Source: Drosophila pseudoobscura (lineage: Eukaryota; Arthropoda; Insecta; Diptera; Drosophilidae). From it: a stretch of 64,000 nt of DNA. Within the stretch, counting starts at the first letter, position 1; every line of letters begins with the position of its first letter. The stretch is taken from positions 37,649,869 to 37,713,868 of the forward strand of contig NC_046683.1 in the NCBI RefSeq assembly GCF_009870125.1, given 5' to 3'. Of the stretch, positions 33,470 through 44,429 are shown in pieces. Under the pieces are notes generated by a model. The model saw only the letters and a list, made by a program, of their open reading frames with translations. It made no database searches and was not told the DNA's origin. The position numbers and the translations under genes are program-made.

Positions 33470-33849
33470 CTAAAGTGAGCTGTGTTGGAAGCTACCGAGC
33501 TTTTTGGGCAACTCTAACTCCACATTTACAAATAAGATTTCTCCGTTGTTAGGTTTTAGTTTAGTGTTTAGTATTGTTCGATGATATTTTATTATGCAAT
33601 TTTTAGCGGCTGTGATCTTCGATTTTTGGTGTTAGACTGTACAAAATTTAGGTATGCGAACCGAAACTGCGCTTTCGACGACGATGTAGACTGTAACTAG
33701 ACAAGAAAAGGTGATGTGAATCAATAGAAAAACTAAGTGGAATGCATATGAAGACAACAAATTTATTATGCTATGTGATTCAATACCGACTGCCTCCACA
33801 ATGTAAATAACCTGAATTGGTTCGTGACTTTTTCTTTTTCTTCTTGACT

Positions 33850-34430
33850 TTTGTGGCCACCCCTAAGGAGTCTCTAACGAGGGTGCAGACTTGTGCATAC
33901 TTTGTTTGAAATTTTTGCCGCGCAAACTGACTGCCGCCAACTCCATCAAATGCATAGTATGCGATCTAGCTATGCATTTAAAGTATGCCAAAACGGGTAT
34001 CATCTATTGGCAATGTAAACATTGTAAGGAGGATGAAGAATTATGTTAAAAGTGCCGTCTTCTGTTGTTTTCTTGTTGTACATATATGTATAGTACCTGC
34101 AGTGATCACATCGAATTTACCGAATTTAAAAATAATTTTCATCTGCACAAATTTCAAAAGATTGATGTTTTTGCACATCAAATAAAATCTGTAGCGAAAT
34201 CGATTGCATTTATGTCGATATTATCAATATCATCGTCCGTCGACTATTGGCACAAAAAAACCTGCATAAGTTTTGCCAGCAAAAAATAAAAATATTAAAT
34301 TTGGCTGAACGATCCGAAATATCACTCTTCCGCGATAAAGCTAACGTCCTTCTGTATGAAAGAGAAGTGACAGATGATCTGCTCCCATTTCCTGACACAT
34401 TAGACATTCTGCATTAGACAGACGAGAGTT
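33850..34430 (+). pseudogene. Decayed LINE ORF1-like fragment with zinc finger
   Basis: One frame encodes KCIVCDLAMHLKYAKTG then WQCKHCKED, a C-x2-C..H..W-x-C-x2-C arrangement like the PHD-type finger in ORF1 of some insect LINEs, with one Cys replaced by Tyr. A helical stretch follows (IKSVAKSIAF..SSVDYW), then REVTDDLLPFPDTLDI in another frame. A TATGTATA insertion and several frameshifts break it. The assignment to a retroelement ORF1 rests on order and spacing only. Confidence 0.4.
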
Positions 34431-34689
34431 CAGTGGTAGCCACTTGATGTAATTGACAGTTGTTGTAATTATCTTGTAGGGCAGACAACAATTCATCAGA
34501 CAAAGACTTCGTCATCAGTGCGGTCCTGTGTAAAAAACAATTTACATTTTGAATATTAGAGTTTTTTCAGAAGCCCTTGTTACAAATACACCAATTTTTC
34601 CCGTTTTAGTTGCTGATTCGTCTGTACAATTGCTTATGGCACAATTGTGCCACTCCAAAGTATTAGTCTGTTAGTCTAAATATTTATTC

Positions 34690-37245
34690 TCCTGTGGTAT
34701 AACCAGGTAACCCGTCAGCCACAGGGGGATAAACGGATGACGGGTCGGCTTGTTACAACTGCAAACTCTGAGGGGGCAAAGGTGGCTCGGGTTTATGGCT
34801 TGCCCTGAATCCGAGGCGGCTGTGCTTCATGCCCTAGGGTACGGGTACAGGGGGTCACGAGAAAACCGGCACCCGCCGTAACTGTCCAAACCGGTGGAAG
34901 TGCGACTATGCTCTTCCCGTGAGGGCGGCTGGCAACAGGTCCTGGTACGGTCATGTCTCTGCCAGGATGATGCATGGCCGATAATATGCGGACTCTGTAT
35001 ACCTGCCGACCTCCAGTTTAAATGAGGACGCAGCCAAGGCCCCAAACAAGCGGCAACGCTCAGCGGAAGACTCCTCCACGCAAGTCCAACAGGCCAAGAG
35101 GACGAAAGCCCAGAGAAACCGCTCGTTTGCCGAGGTGGCGAGGCGAAAAGCCCTCATTGGAGTCCTAGACAGGGGCTGCAAAGATCGGAAGATTCTTCGA
35201 GACAAATGGCAGGGAGAGGAGTTGGAGGAGAATGGACGACCACCGCACAAGTGTGAGGGCGCACAAGAGTGAAAGCCAGCGTCTGCCAAGATTCTCGCTC
35301 GGTGGCCCTCTACACGAAGGCGGTCGCATCGCTCAACAAGGTGTACCCAGGAGCCAAGCCGGACGTTTAATTGGAGGACATCCCTAGCAAACCAAGGGCC
35401 AGAGCATGAGTATCAGCCAAGCCTGCAGAGCCGGAAAAGATTCTCCGGATTCTGCAGGTCTGCAATCCCCACCTTCCTACAGCTGATTGAAAGGTGGCCA
35501 AGGTAGAGGAGAGCAATAAACAGAGGCCCCAAGTCGTCCTCGTTTTGAACGAGGAGTCGGTAAGACTTTTCCATGATACGAAGGGTACTGTGAACTATGG
35601 CTACAAAGAGGCAGTCATAGTCCCATAGAAATCCGACTCTAAGGGAGACCGACCCGGAGACCGTTGGCTACGTGTCCGACGAGAGCGACCTTGCAAGGGG
35701 TTACAAGCTCATAGGGGTCGGGGAGGAGCTGGACTCTTCGGAAGGCGACCATGATAACACAATGGTGGAGGTGATCCTCAGGAATGTCGCTGATAATCCT
35801 GCAGATAAACCTCCACCATGGCAAGGCAGCATGAGCTGCTCTCTTGCTCCACCTAGTCAAGGGTCGAGCCGACAAGGCCCTCATTCAGGATCACTGGATC
35901 CTCGGAAACAGGGTCTCCTGTCTGAGGACTCCTGACTATAAACTATACGTAGCTGACACCGCAGGAGAAACTCGCACCTGCATCCTTGCAAAAAGGATGG
36001 TCATGGACTGTCAAAGGGTAAGCACTGACACCAGTGAAAGGGGCGAGCACCTCTACAGTTATTTACTGAACACTCAGATGGTCTTATTAAATCGGGGAAG
36101 TGATCCTACCTTTAGTATTAAAAACCGCAAGGAGACCCTGGCCCTCACACTTGCCTCTCATGAGATACAAGGGAACATTATATCCTGAAGGGTCCTGGAA
36201 GAACACTCCTTCTCGGACCACAGGTACGTGGAAACTGTATTCTCTTTTTCACTACCGACACCAGTTCAATTCCGGAACCTCAGGCGGACAAACTCGGTAC
36301 TCAGACCACCTCTGTCGTGTTCTCCCTGTGACTCCACCTGAGGAGCAGATTTCCAGGGAGGCCACGACTCATCTCTTTAAAAAGTTTACCGACCTGCAGT
36401 GAGGCCGTCGATAAATCCTGCCCCTCTGGCAAGAGCAGAGGCCGGAAGAAACCTCAATGGTGGACTCCAAAACGGGGGGAACTCGGAAAGCCTCCCGGAG
36501 ACTCTTAAACAAAGCTAAGGCTATGAACGTTGAGCGGAACTTGCCCGAATACAACATAGTAGCCTTCCTCGACATAGAAGGCGCCTTCAGCAACATCCTC
36601 CCGACTATCATGACGGGTGCACTGACGGACCTGGGGGTTGATTCCCGGACGGTGAGGCTAATCGATCAGATGCTACAATGCGGTACGGTTAAGGCATCAC
36701 TGGGAACGTCAACGTCCATCATATTTGTCAGCAGAGATACACCGCTGCGAAGTCCTCTCGCCCTCCTATGGAATGTGGCAGTGAACGAACTGCTGTGGGA
36801 GATAGAGGGGGTTGGGTGTCACGTGGTGGCGTATGTGGACGATGTTCCTATAGCATTCTCCGGTAAATTTTCGCAGGCGTTGTGTGAGTGCTTGAAAAGT
36901 ACTCTCATGAAGATGGGCAAAATGGGCAGATAACTGCGGACTAGGTGTTAATCCGTCTAAAACGGAACTTGTACTTTTCACTAGGAAGTAAAAAGTTCCG
37001 GCAGTGACTCCCCCAAAACTCTGTGGGGAATCGCTAGCCCTTAGCAACAATGCCAAGTATCTTGGCCTAATCCTCGACAGAAAGCATGACTGGAAACTGA
37101 GCATAGACGATAAAGCAAAGAAGGCCACAGTGGCCGTCTATACTTGCAGAAAAACCATCGGCATAAAATGGGGAATGACCCCTTCGGTGGCTTTACACCG
37201 CCATCATACGATCAATCATACTCTATAGCATGGTGGTATGAAAAA
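34690..37245 (+). mobile_element. LOA-clade (bilbo/TRIM-type) LINE, decayed
   Basis: ORF1 remains are visible near 35030-35650, including RSFAEVARRKALIGVLDRG, a block typical of LOA/R1-type ORF1. ORF2 follows: an endonuclease part at 35844-36188 (KGRADKALIQDHWILGNRV, LRTPDYKLYVADTAGETRTC), then reverse transcriptase at 36457-37228 with FLDIEGAFSNI, VVAYVDD (active-site Asp pair), NNAKYLGLILDRKHDWKL and TCRKTIGIKWGM. Multiple stops and frameshifts disable it. LOA-clade elements such as bilbo were described in the obscura group. Both borders are approximate. Confidence 0.8.
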
Positions 37246-37449
37246 ATGAGACTCGAGTCAATCGGTGTAACGCAAAAGCTCTGTAACAAATACTCAGGTG
37301 ACAGAATCGTGTATAAATAAATATGAGCCCGTAAAAAGCCTTGCGAAAGTAGGCTTGAATGTTCCGAAATGGGTATATTTTGAATGGAGAATATTTAAAC
37401 AAACAATAAAACAATTTCAGTCACCAAAGCTGATTTTTGCGTTGTTATG

Positions 37450-39150
37450 AATATAAATAACAGCCTAAATACTACTGCAGCATATCTCATATCCATTTAT
37501 GAACTCGATATTCTCTCTCAAGAGAACCACCAAATGGGGTATAGGGAGCCAACAAGAATGTCCAGAGCTAGAACGGCGAATGTTATAACTTTGCATTTCG
37601 AGGCATTAAGGTGTAACAAGATAGCACAACACCATGACTGAAAGTTATTGATATCGGATTGCAAGCGAGAATGAAATGAAATGTCCTTATACTGGACACA
37701 CAGTTTAAGATCATCCGCAGGCAGGTCATTAATAAAGGGTGTGAAAAGTAAGGGGCCTAGATGGCTAATGGCTAATTTAATTAATGCTATGGGGAAGATT
37801 GTTCCATAAGCGGATAGCAATGATGAAGAGCTGCCTATTCGAGTAAAATTTTTACATTCGAGGGCATAAATAATTGATAGTTCTTTGTGATGTATCAGGG
37901 GTAAGTTTGAATTATAGGTAAATCGGTGCTTGGGTGGTCAGAAATCTGTCCATGAGGGCAAATATTTTACAAGTCAAGTGTGAAACATGGTCAAAACGAC
38001 ATACATTTTTAGACGCTGAAGGATGACACAACAGACCATATGAACATCCAGTATCCTTTATAATATGCTTACTCCATGACTGATTGCTGCTGAAGGTTAT
38101 CCCCAGATTAGCTGCATGGTCTTCATAGAATTTGGGTGTATGGCCTATGTATACATTCACGAGATTGTTTGTATCAATCAGTTGTTTAGAAGTTACAATA
38201 AATTTCGATTTTTTAGAATTTATTCCCAAGCCACTCTTTTTTGCCAAGCATTTAGTTATACGTATTGACACATTTATTTCATTAACAGGATTACTTTCAT
38301 AAATTTGGACGTCATCGGCATATAAATATACTTCACATTCTAAGAAGATACTAGGTATATCATTAACATATGTATATGGAAAACAATAAAGGGCCTGGTA
38401 CTGATCCCTACGCTAAAAGTAGAATCATACGCACCAGATACTACTGCCTGCAATCTATTTGTTAGATACGACTTAACGAATTGACCGCAGGTCCTTGAGA
38501 AGTGGAATAAGTTCGTCAGTTTTGTGCAAAGAATATAATGATTAAATGAGTCGAAAGTATTACTGTGGTCGATAAGTGTTTGAAACCTAACCCAGTTCCT
38601 TTCGAGTTGCTGTCGAATATCTTCTACAATATCCGTTATAGCACTTATACAACATTATTTTGTTCGACTGACTTTAGTTTAGTAGAAAGCTGTTAGTCAG
38701 AATGTTTTCAATTCAACAGAACGGAAGTATTGTAATGGGTCTAAACTTTAGACTCTAAAGTCACTGATAGGGTTCCGCTTTTTTCTATACAGTCGGAAAC
38801 ATACAGTCGAATATAAATAAGTGATGAGGGACAAAATCTTGAGAAGTAACATATTTAAAAATTTCGGGCTAATTTTATCGAGGCCTTCAGCACTAGACTT
38901 CACCTTAAGTATACACGCAAGGACATCACATTGATTGACACACACAAAGCTAAAACTATTATCACAGAGTGGAATGGTATTCCGGTACGTGTTACTTGTC
39001 GCATCAGGTACATCAATTATCGAACACTTTTTATTAAGTTCTTTAAGGTTTCTATTGAGAATTTATCCTATTATCTCTATTGGTGTCTTTTAAATTCAAT
39101 AAAGTACCTGTCGCGGACGTACGAGTTTTCCATGTGTTTTGTTTACTATA
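37450..39150 (-). mobile_element. Decayed CR1/Jockey-group LINE fragment (reverse)
   Basis: On the minus strand, from high to low coordinates: AEGLDKISPKFLNMLLLKIL (38748-38945), LGINSKKSKFIVTS..LGITFSSNQSWSKHI (37912-38271), and, out of expected order, SHLGPLLFTPFINDLP with LNASKCKVITF (37518-37820). These are reverse-transcriptase blocks. The order suggests an inversion, or two partial copies. No frame is intact. It lies just beside a younger LINE at 39700 but in the opposite direction. Confidence 0.65.
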
Positions 39151-39199
39151 TCATATCACTCACATAAATCACTTCATATTTCCTTAACAAACTATGTTG

Positions 39200-39699
39200 G
39201 CTTTTAAGAGAGACTTTGATGAAAAACTTTTTTTCTAATCCTTCTAATAGAAGGACATGGTAAAGGAAAAAATGGCTATAAAAATACCAAAAATACCAAA
39301 TACCGTCATACGTGACGTCGGGCGATGAGTTTTTAGTTTTCTCGAATCTGCAATATTGTGGATGCAACAGATTTTCGTCCTTTGAAATTTTGAGATATAC
39401 GTTTTATAGTCTCTGAGACTTTTGGATGCTCAGACTTTCGTCCTTTTCGAGGGCGGGAGGGGGTGTGGCGAAATTGTGAGACCAAACGGTCAAGGTCCGA
39501 TATCACAGGAGTGTGGATACCAAATTTGGTTGCTCTAGCTCTTATGGGTTCTGAGATCCTTGAACTAACATTTTGCAATTGGCAAAACCGACCATGAAAC
39601 CTGTGTGTTAGAGAGAGATGAGCGAGAAAGAATGAAATTGTTTTCTTGATTCTGGCTATAATAATTATACGATCTGGTTTAGATCTTGCACTCTAGAAG
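39200..39699 (+). mobile_element. INE-1 left part, split by a LINE
   Basis: Contains GTGGATGCAACAGATTTTCG, ATATCACAGGAGTGTGG, TTTGGTTGCTCTAGCTCTTA and CTGGCTATAATAATTATACG, all standard obscura-type INE-1 blocks. It breaks off at CTCTAGAAG (39691-39699) and resumes at 43183 after the inserted LINE. Confidence 0.75.
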
Positions 39700-40273
39700 T
39701 TCTTGCACTCCGGAGTTCTTTACACCGAGCAATGTGGCCGTCATTTCTGACGCGGTGAGTGCTCCTAGTGCGGGTGTGTTGGTTGCTGACGACGTCTTGC
39801 CAACTCCTGCTCCAATTCCTGCTCCAACTCCTGCTCCAATTCCTGCTCCTATTCCTGCACCAATTTCTGCTCCAATTCCTGCTACAACCATTGCTGCCAA
39901 TTCCTCTGCCCTTGGACCGAGATCTCTTTTAGGAGTGGCTCCACCATCTCGATCTCGCTCGGGACTTCAACTTAGAGCAGTGGTCCCTCGGAAAGCAATA
40001 TTTGTTTCTCGTCTTATTCCTGAGGCTACAACAGAGGATGTTAAACAACATCTCTCCTCTAAACTTAACACCTCGCCTGTTGATATAGTTGTGACTAAAT
40101 TTACATTTAAACATAAGCGCAACATATCATCATTTAAAATTCTTCTCCCTGATTCTTTACTATCCAGTTCTCTAAAACCGTCAATATGGCCTGAGCATAC
40201 AATTGTGCATGAGTTCCTTCTCAAAGATTCGAACTCGAATCCTAGAATAACTGAACATGCTCCAAAAAACTGA
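39700..40273 (+). CDS. LINE ORF1, 5'-truncated
   Basis: An open frame with no proper start, cut by the 5' truncation. It encodes a proline/alanine repeat (PTPAPIPAPTPAPIPAP) and then a C-terminal RRM-like fold: KAIFVSRLIPEATTEDVKQ, ISSFKILLPDSL and the WPEHTIVHEF strand. This is the layout of the C-terminal half of an ORF1 nucleic-acid-binding protein, which coats LINE RNA in the cytoplasm. The stop (40271-40273) lies 14 bases before the ORF2 ATG, close enough for re-initiation. The missing N-terminus makes it non-functional by itself. Confidence 0.75.
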
Positions 40274-40287
40274 AGTACTATTTTTCC

Positions 40288-43110
40288 ATGCACTATCAGA
40301 ACGTTCGCAGTTTGCTGGGAAAATTGCGTCAAATTCATACTAATAGCGCGTCCTTTGATTTCGATGCCATCGCGTTTACCGAAACCTGGCTTAACTCCTC
40401 TGTCAATGATCATGAAATTTTCATTGATAGTTACACTATTTATAGAATGGACCGCCCGTCTTTTGCAGGTGGGGTTCTGATTGCAGTTAAATCTGTTTTC
40501 TCATCTGAGTTATTCCCATTTAATAACATTCACGGAATTGAATTTGTTGCAGTCAAAGTTCGTGTTGGCTCCGCATTTTTCTATTTAACCTGCTCTTACA
40601 TTCCTCCCAGGTCTGATGCTGAGCTTTACTTACACCACCTCTCAGCAATTAATATTGTTGTTTCTGCATTAGGGTGCCATGATCGAACTATTGTCATGGG
40701 GGACTTTAACCTCCCATTTCTTTCTTGGCTGCCTTGTGATGACGCTAACCTATTGTTTCCCAATTGCCATAATGACTTTATCAATGGGCTAACGGATAGT
40801 TCCCTTGTCCAAATTAATGCCGTTAAAAACATGAGGGACAGACTTCTTGACCTCGTTTTTGTTAACGATGGTTCTCTTGCTACGGTATCTAGAGCAAGTC
40901 CAATATCTCTCCCTGAAGATCCTTACCATCCAACTTTGTTGATATCACTGGAGTGTACACAATTTGGATGTGTTGACAGTTCCATGGCTCCTTGTCACAT
41001 AAAGTGTTTTCGCAAAACAAACTTTATCGATTTAGATCTACATCTCTCGCGTGTTGATTGGTCGTTTCTTTATTCATTACCGAACATAGATGCAACTGTT
41101 GACTCGTTTTATAGTTCTATTTACTCCGCCCTAAATACGTTTGTTCCTGATATCACTGTACCTGTATCGTCCAAGCCTCCTTGGTTCTCCAAGTATTTAT
41201 CATACTTAAAAAATAATAAATCCCGGCTCTATAAAAAGTACCAGAAGTCGGGCTCCACGTTGGCTTTAGCTCTATACTCCTCCGCTCGCTCTCTGTTCCT
41301 TGCCGTCAATAGTCAGTGCTATAATCATTACCTTTCACAATGTAGTAGAAACTTTCGTAGTGATCCTAAAAAATTCTATTCGTTCGTTAACTCTAAGCGC
41401 AAGTCAAACGTTTTTCCTCCGTCCCTTCATTACCAGAACAAAACAGAAGCTTCTGCTGTTGGTATTGCAAATTTATTCGCTAACTTTTTCCAAACAACGT
41501 ACTCGTCTCATATTTACAACGCATCCACTCCGTATCCGTACCAGCTACCTCAAGCTAACAGCATTTTTCTGCCCTTTTTCGAGGAAAGCGTTGTTCTGGA
41601 AGGTTTGTCATCTATGGACATATCGTTTTCCGCGGGTCCAGATAAGGTACCAAGTTGCATCTTAAAACACTGTGCCCAGTCCCTTTGCAAACCCTTGACC
41701 TTTCTCTTCAACCTCTCTTTGGAACAGTCTTGTCTCCCAGTAATTTGGAATGAGTCCTATATCATTCCGCTTCACAAAAAAGGTTCAAGATCAAACATTG
41801 AAAACTATCGTGGTATCGCAAAGCTTTCCGCCATCCCGAAGCTTCTTGAGTTCCTGGTCACCCGACAACTGCAACATCTTTGTTGCAGCCTGATATCTCC
41901 GTCGCAACACGGTTTTTTCAGACATCGTTCAACATCGACTAACCTTCTTGAGTTTTCTAACCTAATCCACCGTGGTTTTCAAATTGGTTCGCAGACGGAT
42001 GTAGTTTTTACTGACTTCAGCAAGGCATTCGATTCTGTGAACCATGCTCTGCTTATTCACAAGCTCTCTTTATTAGGGTTCCCAACGAATCTTCTAGATT
42101 GGATTTTGTCCTATCTCTCTAACCGCACTCAACGTGTTTTGTTTTCTAACGTGTTGTCAAATACTGTAAATGTTACTTCAGGTGTGCCACAGGGAAGTCA
42201 TCTGGGCCCGCTTCTGTTCATTTTATTTGTGAATGACCTTCCTCAAGTCATAACATACTCTACTGCACTAATGTATGCTGATGATGTCAAAATCTGTCTT
42301 TCTTACTCTGATTGGTATTTGCACACACGCCTTCAACTTGATCTAAGTGAACTACTATTGTGGTGTTCAACTAATCTTCTTTTTCTGAACCTTTCCAAAT
42401 GCAAACTTATGACATTTTATCGTCGCGCTCCTCATTTTGTCCCATATGTTCTAGGAAATCATGTCCTTGAACGAATTTCGAGTTCAAATGACCTCGGAGT
42501 CCTTTTTGATCATAAGATGTGTTTTAACGCCCATATAGCTGCAACTGTAAATAAAGCTAAGGGTGTTTTAGCGTTCATCAAGCGTTGGTCCAAGGAGTTT
42601 GACGACCCGTACGTTACAAAACAACTGTACATCTCGTTAGTACGTCCTATATTGGAGTATTGTTCTTGTGTGTGGAGCCCGCAGTATAAAGAACAGCAGG
42701 CTGTTATTGAATCCGTGCAAAAGCAATTCTTAATTTTTGCCCTTCGGAACTTTAACTGGGACTCAGGTAGAATCTTGCCACCCTACCGGTCTAGGCTAAA
42801 TCTTATTGACCTGCCGTCGTTGCACCATCGCAGAATATGCAATGGCGTAATGTTCGTGCACAAGCTCCTTCTTGGGACTGTTGACTCCCAAACTCTCTTG
42901 GGTCAGATTGACTTGGCCGTTCCATCTAGACCTACCCGTACTTTTAGGCCTATCCGTCTACCCATATGTAGATCTAATTATGCTGATCATGAACCTTTTA
43001 GGGTTTTATGCCATAATTATAACTCCCTCTGTCAAACCCTATCCCCTGAACTGTCTCTTAAACTAATTGCATGCAATATTTATAATCATTTAAATTTAGC
43101 TAACTTTTAA
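40288..43110 (+). CDS. LINE ORF2: endonuclease and reverse transcriptase
   Basis: An uninterrupted frame of 940 residues. The N-terminal APE-type endonuclease (about 1-230) shows MHYQNVRSLLGKL, ETWLNSSV, MGDFNLPF and LLDLVFVND. The reverse transcriptase (about 430-700) shows SAGPDKVPSCILKH, IIPLHKKGSRSNIENYRGIA, TDFSKAFDSVNH (about residue 573), GVPQGSHLGPLLF (about 631) and the catalytic MYADD (about 661). A C-terminal region with HHRRICNGVMFVHK follows. It nicks target DNA and copies LINE RNA there. The QNVRSLL/TETWLN pattern and absence of RNase H suggest the CR1/Daphne side of the Jockey superfamily, but the clade is not settled. Codon use is AT-richer than in host genes nearby. Confidence 0.92.
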   Translation: MHYQNVRSLLGKLRQIHTNSASFDFDAIAFTETWLNSSVNDHEIFIDSYTIYRMDRPSFAGGVLIAVKSVFSSELFPFNNIHGIEFVAVKVRVGSAFFYLTCSYIPPRSDAELYLHHLSAINIVVSALGCHDRTIVMGDFNLPFLSWLPCDDANLLFPNCHNDFINGLTDSSLVQINAVKNMRDRLLDLVFVNDGSLATVSRASPISLPEDPYHPTLLISLECTQFGCVDSSMAPCHIKCFRKTNFIDLDLHLSRVDWSFLYSLPNIDATVDSFYSSIYSALNTFVPDITVPVSSKPPWFSKYLSYLKNNKSRLYKKYQKSGSTLALALYSSARSLFLAVNSQCYNHYLSQCSRNFRSDPKKFYSFVNSKRKSNVFPPSLHYQNKTEASAVGIANLFANFFQTTYSSHIYNASTPYPYQLPQANSIFLPFFEESVVLEGLSSMDISFSAGPDKVPSCILKHCAQSLCKPLTFLFNLSLEQSCLPVIWNESYIIPLHKKGSRSNIENYRGIAKLSAIPKLLEFLVTRQLQHLCCSLISPSQHGFFRHRSTSTNLLEFSNLIHRGFQIGSQTDVVFTDFSKAFDSVNHALLIHKLSLLGFPTNLLDWILSYLSNRTQRVLFSNVLSNTVNVTSGVPQGSHLGPLLFILFVNDLPQVITYSTALMYADDVKICLSYSDWYLHTRLQLDLSELLLWCSTNLLFLNLSKCKLMTFYRRAPHFVPYVLGNHVLERISSSNDLGVLFDHKMCFNAHIAATVNKAKGVLAFIKRWSKEFDDPYVTKQLYISLVRPILEYCSCVWSPQYKEQQAVIESVQKQFLIFALRNFNWDSGRILPPYRSRLNLIDLPSLHHRRICNGVMFVHKLLLGTVDSQTLLGQIDLAVPSRPTRTFRPIRLPICRSNYADHEPFRVLCHNYNSLCQTLSPELSLKLIACNIYNHLNLANF

Positions 43111-43182
43111 CTTATCTTTTTCCGCCTTTAGTAACTAAGTACCATTATTAACAGATAATTGTTAATTAAATAAATAAATAAA

Positions 43183-43616
43183 TAGAAGATATAGTCATCC
43201 TCTAGGATTCTGCGTTTTCAGTTATTTTTGTATCTTTGAAATTGTGGATGCCACAGATTTTCGCCTTTGTGGAGGCGGAAGTGGGCGTGTCAAAGTTTTG
43301 AAATATACTTGTAGCAGTGACATATCACAGAAGTCCGGATATATAATGTCGTTGCCTTAGCTCTTATAGTATTTGAGCACTAGGCGCTGAAGGGGACGGA
43401 CAGACGGACGGACGGACGGACGGACGGACGGACGGACGGACGGACGGACGGACGGACGGACAGACGGACAGGCAGACATGTCTCAATCGACTCGGCTATT
43501 GATGCGTATGGGGTTCTATATGGGGTCGGAAACGATTCCTTCTGGACGTTGCACATATCCACTTTTACCACAAATCTAATATACCCCAATACTCATTTTG
43601 AGTATCGGGTATAAAA
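43183..43616 (+). mobile_element. INE-1 right part with expanded GACG array
   Basis: It continues the INE-1 copy interrupted at 39699: GATATAGTCATCCTCTA, GTGGATGCCACAGATTTTCG, GACATATCACAGAAGTCCGG, CTCAATCGACTCGGCTATTG and a CTCATTTTGAGT terminal hairpin near 43592. Its GTCY-type core has expanded to about 70 bases of (GACG)n at 43397-43462, far longer than in the copy at 4259. Confidence 0.8.
43397..43462. repeat. (GACG)n microsatellite within INE-1
   Basis: About sixteen nearly perfect GACG units. Expansion of the GTCY core is a known property of INE-1/mini-me elements. Confidence 0.9.
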
Positions 43617-43711
43617 CGGTTCCATTGATATAAGTAGAAGTATGTAATAAATAATATAATATTACTAACAATGACCTAGCTATTAAAAATAAAAGAGAAG
43701 TAGGTAAGTGC

Positions 43712-44390
43712 TTAAGAGCGAAAGCTATTTGAGACACCTGTTGTTGTTGAAGAGAGGGAGTGGAGATGCTCGGCAGACTCGTTAGCTGGTGCAATCGACA
43801 AAAGCTCATCCATGCATTTATGGTTCTTCATTCGCATGGCCTCTATAAATAATTGGTAGTTATCCCTTAAAAGCTGTCCACTCACATAGATAACAGCTTC
43901 TGAGTCGAGCCCGGTATACCCCAATAGTTCTAAGGAGATTGATCTTCTCTCGGACGCTTTCTATTATAACGATAATTACGGTATCGACATCAGAGCTTTC
44001 TGTTTGTCGGGCCATGAATACGTCATGAATTCTTGTTGGTGGTTCAGCTAGAGCTTGAAGCTAGGCTTGTTACACAGAGCTCTCACGTTTTCTCCCTCCA
44101 CGTAGGTAGCGCCGTGGATTCGTAGTTACGCGTGCTCATTGCGATGTGTTCGGCCGCCAGGCTCGCCTCGATCAACCAACTCTTGCTCCAAGTTTATAAC
44201 TCTTGCACCCATACGCTTGCCCTCACCACAGATCGAATCCGGATCCGGATCCGATTCCGGACGTGGGACGCAATTTGAATGGTCTGCTCTTGGAATTGAT
44301 CCTTAAGCAGCTCAAGCAACTGTGGCGATGGGGCGGCGGAGAGGCGCTCAGTAGATGTCCCAGTGTTGGGGAGACATTTTTTTGCAGTGT
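43712..44390 (-). pseudogene. Decayed coding-like sequence of unknown origin
   Basis: Reading the minus strand from 44390 down, coding-like segments follow in shifting frames: ERLSAAPSPQLLELLKDQFQ, INLEQELVDRGEPGGRTHRN, RIHDVFMARQTESSDVD and, open for 70 residues, GYTGLDSEAVIYVSGQLLRD ending in a Ser/Thr-rich tail at 43712. At least two frameshifts and several stops separate them. I do not recognise the family. It could be an old retrogene, a decayed transposon protein or a pseudogene of a moved gene. Confidence 0.35.
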
Positions 44391-44429
44391 GTCTATTTTT
44401 TGTTCTCTTTTATCGTTTGGTTCGTTTTA

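Larger units (their letters stand above)
39700..43182 (+). mobile_element. 5'-truncated LINE, probably CR1/Jockey group, inserted in INE-1
   Basis: The element is bounded by the target duplication TAGAAG (39694-39699 and 43183-43188) and ends in an [16 protein letters not shown] tail, as LINEs do. It lacks its 5' end: ORF1 is already open at the border. ORF2 is complete from its ATG to stop. There is no RNase H domain after the reverse transcriptase. The copy inserted into an existing INE-1 repeat, so it is younger than that repeat, and its intact ORF2 points to a recent insertion. Confidence 0.88.

Noticed and set aside
43380..43589. Arg/Pro/Ser repeat frame (RPSVRPSV)
   Set aside because: Translation of the (GACG)n array in INE-1.
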